From Planctomycetota bacterium (GTDB taxonomy: Bacteria; Planctomycetota; SZUA-567; JAFGNG01), in contig JAFGNG010000268.1 of assembly GCA_016927125.1 (NCBI GenBank), positions 1 through 9,929 on the forward strand: a DNA stretch of 9,929 nt, read 5' to 3'. Below the pieces are notes generated by a model, which saw only the letters and a list, made by a program, of their open reading frames with translations, was not told the origin of the DNA and ran no database searches. Both the position numbers and the translations under genes were made by a program. Numbering within the stretch: position 1 is the stretch's first letter; each line of letters begins with the position of its first letter. Below, piece by piece: positions 1-6,309 of the stretch.

Positions 1-797
1 CGCGGCCAGCCTCACACCTCAAGCCCGGCAAGCCCATTTACTTTGGCGAGCATGACGAACTGGTGGGCAAGGTTGAAAAAAAACACAAAACCGGCCACGT
101 CCTAATCTCCTTCCGGCCCGGGAAAGAGGAGGAGATGGCTGGCTCCATCCCGGAACAGGATGCTTGGTTCTGGGAAAACCTCAACCGCTTGGGCGAAACC
201 CCGCTACCGCCCTATATCGAGCGGCCCCAAGGCCCGGACGAAGAGGACCGCCAGCGTTACCAGACGGTCTTTGCTCAGGCTCTCGGGGCAGTGGCTGCGC
301 CCACCGCGGGACTGCACTTTACGGATGAACTGTTTGCCAGACTGGAGGAACGCGGCGTCGAGGTAACTGACCTGGTGCTGCATGTCGGTCCGGGAACCTT
401 TCGGCCCATCAAGACCGAACGCATTACCGAGCACAAGATGGATGTGGAGTTTTATGATATTCCGCCGGGGACAGTGGAGAAGATCGCACAAACCCGTAGT
501 CGGGGAGGGCGCGTCATTGCAATCGGCACCACGGTGACGCGTGCCTTGGAGAGCGCAGCGGATGAAGCCGGCAAGCTGCAGGCTGGCGACGGCTCCAGCG
601 ATCTCTTTATCCGGCCGCCCTATAAATTCCGGGTAATTGACGGCCTGGTCACCAACTTCCACCTCCCGCGCAGTACCCTCCTGATGCTGGTCAGTTCATT
701 CACCGGGCGCGCGAGGCTGCTCGCTGCCTATCAAGAAGCAATTGCCAAGGGTTATAGGTTTTACAGTTACGGGGACGCCATGTTAGTATTGCCATAA
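1..797 (+). CDS. queA: S-adenosylmethionine:tRNA ribosyltransferase-isomerase, 5' end missing
   Basis: QueA transfers and isomerises the ribosyl part of S-adenosylmethionine onto preQ1 at the wobble base of tRNAs for Tyr, His, Asn and Asp, giving epoxyqueuosine in the cytoplasm. The reading frame is open from base 3 and ends at TAA 795-797. About 264 residues are present; the family is usually near 340-350, so roughly the first 80 lie outside the window. Family signatures are plain: PPYIERP, then AAPTAGLHFT, HVGPGTFRPI, IAIGTTVTRALES, the block FIRPPYKFRVIDGLVTNFHL and the closing YSYGDAML. Two small departures from the sequence I expect are a Leu before GAVAAPTAG where Pro is common, and HKMDVE where HxMHxE is common; neither suggests a broken gene. 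An internal GTG at 63 could be mistaken for a start, but the homology continues upstream of it. The gene is probably unrelated in function to the downstream operon. Confidence 0.95.
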   Translation, partial: RPASHLKPGKPIYFGEHDELVGKVEKKHKTGHVLISFRPGKEEEMAGSIPEQDAWFWENLNRLGETPLPPYIERPQGPDEEDRQRYQTVFAQALGAVAAPTAGLHFTDELFARLEERGVEVTDLVLHVGPGTFRPIKTERITEHKMDVEFYDIPPGTVEKIAQTRSRGGRVIAIGTTVTRALESAADEAGKLQAGDGSSDLFIRPPYKFRVIDGLVTNFHLPRSTLLMLVSSFTGRARLLAAYQEAIAKGYRFYSYGDAMLVLP

Positions 798-992
798 CAT
801 TTTATAAAAAAGATAGTTATAACATATAAACCAAGTAGAAAATATCTTAACCCAGCGAAGGATATTTAGCTGTGAGTGACAATTTTTAAATATAACCCTC
901 TTTAAACCTGAAGTTTTCAGAAACTTAAGATATAACTCAGTAGGATTTCAAATACGGCAGAAAATATTGCCAACCGCTAAGGAGATTTACCC
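798..992 (+). promoter_or_regulatory. AT-rich intergenic leader before the moxR/bat operon
   Basis: This is the only sizeable non-coding stretch, and it is far richer in A and T than the genes on either side. It most likely carries the promoter and 5' leader of the operon. TATAAC occurs three times (818-823, 891-896, 931-936) and could serve as a -10 element, but none has a convincing TTGACA-like box 16-18 bases upstream, so I do not pick a start site. Three short inverted repeats are present: AAATATC/GATATTT (840-846 with 861-867), AAGTTT/AAACTT around a 4-base loop (911-916 with 921-926), and GGCA/TGCC (956-959 with 968-971). ATAACAT is directly repeated at 794-800 and 819-825. The region ends in a good Shine-Dalgarno sequence, AAGGAG at 979-984, 8 bases before the moxR ATG. 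No GC-rich hairpin with a T-run marks the end of queA. Confidence 0.45.
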
Positions 993-1982
993 ATGACTGT
1001 CGATGTTAAACAAATTGGCAAGCGGGTTGAGGAAAAGGGCGAACTCATCCGGCAGATCCGCGCGGAGATCGGCAAGGTGATTGTCGGGCAGGAGTACCTC
1101 GTGGAGGGCTTGCTGTTGGCGCTCTTATGCAATAACCATGTCTTGATCGAGGGCGTGCCCGGGCTTGCCAAGACCCTCTCGGTTACAACCCTGGCACGGA
1201 CGGTACAGGCCTCCTTCCAGCGCATCCAGTTTACGCCTGACCTGTTGCCGGCGGATCTCATCGGCACCCTGATTTACAATCCCAAGACCGGGGACTTCAC
1301 CACTAAGAAGGGGCCGATCTTCGCTAATATTATTCTGGCCGATGAAATCAACCGCGCGCCGGCCAAGGTCCAGTCCGCGCTCCTGGAAGCGATGCAGGAA
1401 CGCCAGGTTACGATCGGGGATGAAAGCTTCGCCTTGGAAGAGCCCTTCATGGTGCTGGCGACGCAGAATCCCATCGAGCAAGAAGGCACCTACCCGCTGC
1501 CGGAGGCTCAGGTCGACCGATTCATGCTGAAGCTGAAGGTCACCTACCCCAATAAGAGCCAGGAGCATGCCATTCTCAAAAAGATGGCCCGCTCCGCACC
1601 GGAAGTAACAGTCAACCCGATCATCACCCCCGGGGAAATTATCAGCCTGCGCGAACTGGCGGACGAGATCTACATGGATGAAAAGCTCGAAGAATATATT
1701 GTCAATGTGGTGGAAGCCACCCGCGCGCCGGAGAAATATAACCTGCAGCTCAGCGATTTGATCCGTTATGGCGCCTCTCCCCGCGCCACCATCTTCCTCG
1801 CCATGGCGTCCAAGGCTAAGGCGCTCTTGCAGGGGCGGGGCTATGTCACACCGCAGGATGTCAAGGACATTGGCATGGACGTGCTGCGCCACCGCGTCAT
1901 TGTCACCTACGAGGCTGAGGCCGAGGAGAAAACCTCCGAGGACCTGGTGAAACAGATCTTTAATACGGTGGAAGTACCGTAA
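993..1982 (+). CDS. moxR: MoxR-family AAA+ ATPase
   Basis: This is a cytoplasmic AAA+ ATPase of the MoxR type, thought to act as a chaperone or remodeller for VWA-domain partners encoded beside it. All ATPase elements are visible in the 329-residue product: Walker A GVPGLAKT (residues 54-61), Walker B IILADEIN (113-120, with D117 and E118), sensor 1 at ATQNP (N159), the VDRF segment with R176 as candidate arginine finger, and the MoxR sensor 2 motif GASPRA (260-265, R264). The N-terminal part (about 15-45, ending IGKVIVGQEYLVE) is also typical. Length is normal for the family. The ATG at 993 is supported by AAGGAG at 979-984. It is the first gene after the AT-rich leader and heads a block that includes DUF58 and batA-D, which fits the MRP/Bat branch of MoxR proteins. 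The next gene starts 41 bases downstream. Confidence 0.95.
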   Translation: MTVDVKQIGKRVEEKGELIRQIRAEIGKVIVGQEYLVEGLLLALLCNNHVLIEGVPGLAKTLSVTTLARTVQASFQRIQFTPDLLPADLIGTLIYNPKTGDFTTKKGPIFANIILADEINRAPAKVQSALLEAMQERQVTIGDESFALEEPFMVLATQNPIEQEGTYPLPEAQVDRFMLKLKVTYPNKSQEHAILKKMARSAPEVTVNPIITPGEIISLRELADEIYMDEKLEEYIVNVVEATRAPEKYNLQLSDLIRYGASPRATIFLAMASKAKALLQGRGYVTPQDVKDIGMDVLRHRVIVTYEAEAEEKTSEDLVKQIFNTVEVP

Positions 1983-2023
1983 GCCTTCGAAGTTTTCCAT
2001 GATTTGAATAAGGAACCTTCGCC

Positions 2024-3220
2024 ATGGCCCCTAAAAAAAGAATCCAGAAATTAAGATTTCTGGGAATCATCCTCCTGCTGACACTGGTCGGCAGCAGCGG
2101 TTGCTATGTTCGAACCAAGCGTGTGCTGCAAGCCCATCTTCGCTCCTATCCAGAGATTGACCCGGCGGCAATGCTGGAGATGGGGCCGTTCCTCGGTCAG
2201 ACCGACAAAACCTATTTCACCCTGACTTGTAAGACCGAGGACGATACCAACCTGGTTTTGGAAACGGACAATAGGACCTTGGTTTCCTCGGATCACGAAT
2301 ATCACCACTTCCTAGTCCAGGATCTTCAACCAGCCACCACCTATGAAATCAGGCTGAGGCAAATTGATACCGAGGGTAAAGAAGAAAAAGCGGCCGGACC
2401 CTTTCTGGTGACAACTTTTCCGGATACTTCGGAATTTACCTTTGCGATCCTTGGAGACAGCCGTTGTGAAACCGATGCCTGGAGCCGGGTGGCGACGGCA
2501 ATATATAAAAAATCCCCGCTTTTTATGGTCCATTTGGGCGATTATACTAAAAACGGGATGGATGCAGGGGAATGGCGACGGGATTTCTGGAACCCAGCTA
2601 AAAAATTACTGGCGAGTGTCCCCACCTTTGCGATTCGCGGCAACCATGAAGACCGTAGCGAAATTTATCCTAAGGTCTTTTATATTCCAGATGACGAGCC
2701 CAACTGGATCAGGGAGATCGGCCCGATGCTCTTGATTGGCATTGATGGCGACCTCGACTGGACCCGCAAAAGCGACAACATCGAATGGCTAGAAGAGGTG
2801 CTTGCCACCACCCGGGCTAAGTTCATCTTCTTCTGCACCCATTATCCAGCCTGGAGTTCCCACAAACATGGCGACACGCAATTCGGCTATCCTGCGGACC
2901 GAGAGGTTAAAGAGGCGCAACAGGTGATTGCCCCACTGCTGCAGAAATACCGGGTTACAGCCATGTTTAACGGCCATTGCCACCTATACGAGCGCAGCGA
3001 AATGCCGGGAGGGCTGACCCTGATTACTACCGGCGGCGCCGGTTCGCCACTAGGTGAGATCGATAATGACGCGGAGGAGCAGAATCCCTATTCTGTCAAG
3101 ATCGTGCGGGAGCATCATTACCTGCTGATTACGGTTACAGGGAATGAATGCCGGATGCAAGCTTTGACCCCCGAAGGTAAATTACTCGACACCAAAACCT
3201 GGAGAGCAAGAAATCTCTAA
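2024..3220 (+). CDS. Exported calcineurin-like metallophosphoesterase with N-terminal FnIII-like domain
   Basis: The 398-residue product is probably an exported phosphoesterase with two metal ions in its active site. A basic start (MAPKKRIQK) and a hydrophobic stretch (12-22) lead to GSSGC with C27, a possible but weak lipobox (Ser at -3), so it may be a lipoprotein or simply membrane-tethered. Residues about 60-133 resemble a fibronectin type III domain, ending in LQPATTYEIRLRQID and FLVTTFP. The catalytic domain runs from about 138 to 375 and has all five metal-binding blocks: GDSR (D145), GDYTKNG (D173), GNHE (N207, H208), THYP (H273) and GHCH (H318, H320). The block II sequence is not GDxxY, so the tyrosine that colours purple acid phosphatases seems absent; the fold resembles them, but the enzyme may not be a true member. 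AAGGA at 2010-2014 supports the ATG at 2024. It lies between moxR and DUF58, where no such gene is standard. The substrate cannot be read from sequence. Confidence 0.88.
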   Translation: MAPKKRIQKLRFLGIILLLTLVGSSGCYVRTKRVLQAHLRSYPEIDPAAMLEMGPFLGQTDKTYFTLTCKTEDDTNLVLETDNRTLVSSDHEYHHFLVQDLQPATTYEIRLRQIDTEGKEEKAAGPFLVTTFPDTSEFTFAILGDSRCETDAWSRVATAIYKKSPLFMVHLGDYTKNGMDAGEWRRDFWNPAKKLLASVPTFAIRGNHEDRSEIYPKVFYIPDDEPNWIREIGPMLLIGIDGDLDWTRKSDNIEWLEEVLATTRAKFIFFCTHYPAWSSHKHGDTQFGYPADREVKEAQQVIAPLLQKYRVTAMFNGHCHLYERSEMPGGLTLITTGGAGSPLGEIDNDAEEQNPYSVKIVREHHYLLITVTGNECRMQALTPEGKLLDTKTWRARNL

Positions 3221-3248
3221 AAGAATTTTCTTAAGGTGATGAAACCAA

Positions 3249-4124
3249 ATGATCCCAAAAGAACTGGCCAAGAAGATCCGTTATATCGAAATCTATACCA
3301 GCAAAGCCGTCAATGACGTCCTCGCCGGGGAATACGAGAGCGTCTTCAAAGGCCGTGGGATGGAGTTCGAAGAGGTGCGCGAATATTCCCCCGGCGATGA
3401 AATCCGCAGCATCGACTGGAATGTCACCGCGCGCATGGGACACCCCTTTGTGAAGCGATATGTCGAGGAACGCGAGCTGACCCTCATGTTCCTGGTTGAC
3501 CTCTCCGCCAGCGGCACCTTCGGCAGCATCGAAAAGACCAAGAACGAAGTCGCGGCAGAGCTCTGCGCCTTGCTCTCCTTTTCCGCCGTGAAGAATAACG
3601 ACAAGGTTGGGCTGATTGTCTTCACCGACCGGGTGGAGATGTTTATTCCCCCGAAGAAGGGCGTCTCCCACGTTCTGCGCCTGATTCGTGACCTCCTGAA
3701 TTTCAAGCCAAAACAGGCGCAGACCGATATTGCCGAGGCGCTGGACTATCTCGCCCGCGTCACCCATCGCAAGTGCGTGGTTTTCCTGGTTTCGGACTTC
3801 CAGAGCGAAGGCTTTGAAAAGCAACTGGGGATCATCGGGAAGAAGCACGACCTGATCGCAGTCTCCATCACCGATCCCCGGGAGCGGAATATGCCGGATG
3901 TGGGGATGATTGAACTGGAAGACGCCGAGACCGGCGAGCGGATCATGCTCGACACCAGCGATTCCAAGGTCCGCCAGGAGTATGGAAAACTCGGCAGCGC
4001 GCGCGCCGGCAAGCTGCGCGAACTCTTGCGCTCTCACAGTATTGATCACGCGGAGCTTATCACCGGCCGCGACTATGTCAAGGAACTGATCCGGTTCTTT
4101 CGCAGCCGCGAACGCCGGCTGTAA
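3249..4124 (+). CDS. DUF58 protein with VWA-like fold (MoxR partner)
   Basis: DUF58 proteins are regularly encoded next to moxR and are thought to be its cytoplasmic partner; their biochemical role is not settled. The 291-residue product has the family signature at 46-62, YSPGDEIRSIDWNVTAR, followed by PFVKRYVEERE. The following half has a VWA-like fold with an apparently complete metal site: DLSAS (84-88), T159 in the loop QTDIAEAL, and D183 in FLVSDFQSEG. There is no signal peptide or membrane segment, so it should be soluble in the cytoplasm. The start at 3249 is supported by AAGGTGAT at 3233-3240, a match to the core and 3' part of the Shine-Dalgarno consensus. It starts 28 bases after the phosphoesterase gene and ends 50 bases before the next likely start. 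Length is normal for the family. Confidence 0.93.
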   Translation: MIPKELAKKIRYIEIYTSKAVNDVLAGEYESVFKGRGMEFEEVREYSPGDEIRSIDWNVTARMGHPFVKRYVEERELTLMFLVDLSASGTFGSIEKTKNEVAAELCALLSFSAVKNNDKVGLIVFTDRVEMFIPPKKGVSHVLRLIRDLLNFKPKQAQTDIAEALDYLARVTHRKCVVFLVSDFQSEGFEKQLGIIGKKHDLIAVSITDPRERNMPDVGMIELEDAETGERIMLDTSDSKVRQEYGKLGSARAGKLRELLRSHSIDHAELITGRDYVKELIRFFRSRERRL

Positions 4125-4174
4125 GAGCAACTTAAGTATTGAGAGAGAGCCCAAGCATTACAGAGAGCGAAATA

Positions 4175-5236
4175 ATGAGGACAGCACAGTGGTTTTTACA
4201 TTTCAGCCTGACTTCGAATCCTACCCGGCTTAAGGGCTGGACAAGGATTATATTGCTCTCTCTCTTGAGCGTAGCTTTATTCCCGGGCTGCGGGGATGAT
4301 GAAGATGACTCCGCCGCGCAGGAGTTCGAGATTATCAAGGAATATCAGCAAGGGCCGGTGAGCTTCAAGGTCAAGCTCAGCCGCAAGGAAATCACCATTG
4401 CCGAACACCTGCGCATGGTGCTGGAGGTTACCGCCAATGAGGAATACGAAACCAAGCTCCCCGAGTTCGGCGAAAAGCTAGAGCAATTCGGGATTGTCGA
4501 TTACACGCTCTCCTCTCCCAAACTGCAAGCAGATGGCAGGGTGATTTCTTCCCGGAGTTATGAGCTTGAGCCATTCCTCTCCGGCACCTACGTGATCCCG
4601 CCGATGCAGGTGACTTTTTGGGGAAAAGGGCAAGACAAGCAGCACCAGCTCGCAAGCGAAGAACTCAGCATCCTGGTTAAGTCGCTTCTGCCCGCAGACG
4701 CGGAACCGGCCATCCGCGAAATTGCCCCGCCGGGAGAACTGCCGCCGCCGGGGTGGTGGCTATACCTCTTAATCAGCATTGGCGCAATCATAATTATTAT
4801 TCTGGTTATCCTGGCGATCCGGCGAAAAAATAAGGCAATTGCGGAAGAGAACGCCAGGAAGACAGCGCAGGAGATCGCTTATGAAGAGCTGGACGCGCTC
4901 CTGGCGCGCGAGTTATTGCAGCAGGGGAGGATCAAAGAGTTCTATCTCGGCCTCTCGAATATCCTGCGGCATTATATAGAGAACCGGTTTGCCTTGCGCG
5001 CCCCGGAACGGACCACGGAAGAATTTTTAACCGAATTAAAATCAGCCTCCAGGTTGGAGGTTCGCCATAAGGATTTGCTCAAGGAATTTCTGCAGCATTG
5101 CGACCTGGTGAAGTTCGCCGCCCTTTCTCCCTTGGACGTGGAAATCCAAAAAACCTTTGATACCTGCAAGCAGTTTATTCATGAAACCGGGGTTGAGGAT
5201 GATATTGAGCAAAGCAATCCCGCTGGCAACATCTAA
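4175..5236 (+). CDS. Single-pass membrane protein with BatD-like outer domain and DUF4381-like cytoplasmic tail
   Basis: Reading from ATG 4175 the product has 353 residues. A signal-like hydrophobic stretch (about 24-36) leads to LFPGC with C39, a poor lipobox match followed by acidic GDDEDD. Residues about 55-165 look like a BatD-type beta domain (VSFKVKLSRKEITIAEHLRM, then YVIPPMQVTFWGKG). A clear membrane helix spans 194-215 and is followed by RRKNK, which places the rest in the cytoplasm. The tail is helical (YEELDALLARELLQQGRIKEF, YLGLSNILRHYIENRF, APERTTEEFL) and resembles the domain seen in DUF4381 proteins and at the end of BatD proteins. The slot between DUF58 and the first VWA gene is the usual one for DUF4381. 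The frame also opens at TTG 4139, 12 codons earlier. I prefer 4175 because it is an ATG and the TTG has only a weak ribosome site, but AGAGAG before 4175 is weak too. Family assignment is by pattern, not alignment. Confidence 0.8.
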   Translation: MRTAQWFLHFSLTSNPTRLKGWTRIILLSLLSVALFPGCGDDEDDSAAQEFEIIKEYQQGPVSFKVKLSRKEITIAEHLRMVLEVTANEEYETKLPEFGEKLEQFGIVDYTLSSPKLQADGRVISSRSYELEPFLSGTYVIPPMQVTFWGKGQDKQHQLASEELSILVKSLLPADAEPAIREIAPPGELPPPGWWLYLLISIGAIIIIILVILAIRRKNKAIAEENARKTAQEIAYEELDALLARELLQQGRIKEFYLGLSNILRHYIENRFALRAPERTTEEFLTELKSASRLEVRHKDLLKEFLQHCDLVKFAALSPLDVEIQKTFDTCKQFIHETGVEDDIEQSNPAGNI

Positions 5237-5253
5237 GAACCGGAGTTTTTAAA

Positions 5254-6309
5254 ATGCGTTTTGAATCACCCTGGGCCTTACTCGTAACCCTTGCCATTCC
5301 CTTGCTCATCGCTTTCTCTGGGCGCGGCAGGGGTTGGGGGAGCGTGCGTTTCTCCGCCACCGCCCAAGTCAAAGGGGTTGGGAAGTCAATCAAGCAGCGT
5401 CTGCTTTGGCTGCCCTTGGCAATCCGGATCCTGGCGTTACTATTACTGGCGGTCGCGCTTGCCCGTCCGCAGGAAGGCACGGAGCGGGTGCATGATATCA
5501 GCAAGGGGATTGCCATCGAGATGGTGGTGGATCGCTCTGGCAGCATGGGCGCGGAGATGGGTTTTGCAGGCCGAAATTTGAGCCGGCTGGAGGTGGTGAA
5601 GCGGGTCTTTGACGAATTTGTCTCCGGCAAGGGGGACCTCCCCGGCAGGCCGAATGACTTGATCGGTATGATTGTCTTTGCCAGGTACGCGGATACCATC
5701 TGCCCGCTGACCTTGGGGCATGGCGCACTGGCACAATTCTTAAAGAATGTCCAACTGGTCACGCAGCGCAGCGAAGACGGCACCGCGGTCGGCGATGCCA
5801 TCGCCCTGGCCGCAGCCCGCCTCAAGACGGCAGAGGAAACCCTGGCTCGGCAGGCGGATGACGTGGAGAAGGAATTCTCCATCAAGAGCAAGATTATCAT
5901 TCTCCTTACCGACGGGCAGAATAACGCCGGGAAGCGCATGCCCCGCGAAGCTGCCGCCCTGGCCAAGAAATGGGGCATCAAGATCTATACTATCGGCGTG
6001 GGGGGGGGCGACGGCGTAGTTACGGTGCAGACCATCTTCGGCCCCCGCAAGATGCGCACGGGCAGTGGGGTGGATACCGCAACCCTGCAGGCGGTAGCGG
6101 AAGAAACCGGCGGGATCTTCCGCTTGGCGGACGACGCTGATTCCCTGCGCGCCGTCTATGAGGAGATCGACAAACTCGAGCGCAGCGAAATCGAATCCGT
6201 CCGTTACCTGGATTACCGCGAACTGTTTCCCCCGTTCCTTCTCGCCGCCATGGGACTGCTGGTTATTGAGGTGTGCTTGAATTGCACATTATTCAGGAAA
6301 ATACCATGA
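5254..6309 (+). CDS. batA: BatA-type VWA-domain inner-membrane protein
   Basis: The 351-residue product is an inner-membrane protein with a VWA domain, the typical BatA layout. Two hydrophobic segments lie near the start (about 6-21 and 50-70), separated by a strongly basic loop, and one near the end (about 326-343). The positive-inside rule puts that loop in the cytoplasm and the VWA domain in the periplasm. The metal-ion-dependent adhesion site looks complete: DRSGS (93-97), T177 in EDGTAVGDAI and D220 in LLTDGQNN. CPLTLGHG (150-157) is the usual BatA/BatB segment. GGAG at 5242-5245 precedes the ATG by 8 bases. The stop shares bases with the batB start (ATGA, 6306-6309), a sign of translational coupling. 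A run of nine G (6000-6008) lies inside the VWA coding region. Family members are linked to oxygen tolerance and stress resistance in some bacteria, with the mechanism unknown. Confidence 0.93.
   Translation: MRFESPWALLVTLAIPLLIAFSGRGRGWGSVRFSATAQVKGVGKSIKQRLLWLPLAIRILALLLLAVALARPQEGTERVHDISKGIAIEMVVDRSGSMGAEMGFAGRNLSRLEVVKRVFDEFVSGKGDLPGRPNDLIGMIVFARYADTICPLTLGHGALAQFLKNVQLVTQRSEDGTAVGDAIALAAARLKTAEETLARQADDVEKEFSIKSKIIILLTDGQNNAGKRMPREAAALAKKWGIKIYTIGVGGGDGVVTVQTIFGPRKMRTGSGVDTATLQAVAEETGGIFRLADDADSLRAVYEEIDKLERSEIESVRYLDYRELFPPFLLAAMGLLVIEVCLNCTLFRKIP
6000..6008 (+). repeat. Run of nine G inside batA
   Basis: The codons for V249-G252 (GTG GGG GGG GGC) give an unbroken run of nine G. A gain or loss of one base here would shift the frame after about residue 250 and remove the C-terminal membrane helix. 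The frame is intact as given. Confidence 0.85.

Noticed and set aside
858..889. Possible five-codon leader peptide (AAGGA, then GTG AGT GAC AAT TTT TAA)
   Set aside because: The spacing is right, but so short a frame arises easily by chance in AT-rich DNA and contains no regulatory codon run.
1985..1996. CTTCGAAG palindrome followed by TTTT after moxR, a possible terminator
   Set aside because: The palindrome has no loop and the stem is only a few pairs; the next gene is 41 bases away with its own ribosome site, so read-through is more likely.
1125..2000. Long open frame (291 codons) on the minus strand over moxR
   Set aside because: It lies entirely opposite a clear MoxR ATPase gene and shows no recognisable motif; it reflects GC-rich third positions of the real gene.
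3221..3232. AAGAA/TTCTT inverted repeat before the DUF58 gene
   Set aside because: It has a two-base loop and a weak AT-rich stem, and is too short to be a credible terminator or operator.
3231..4154. Minus-strand open frame of 307 codons, longer than the DUF58 gene it covers
   Set aside because: The plus-strand DUF58 product has a clear family signature, metal site and ribosome site. The minus-strand product has none of these.
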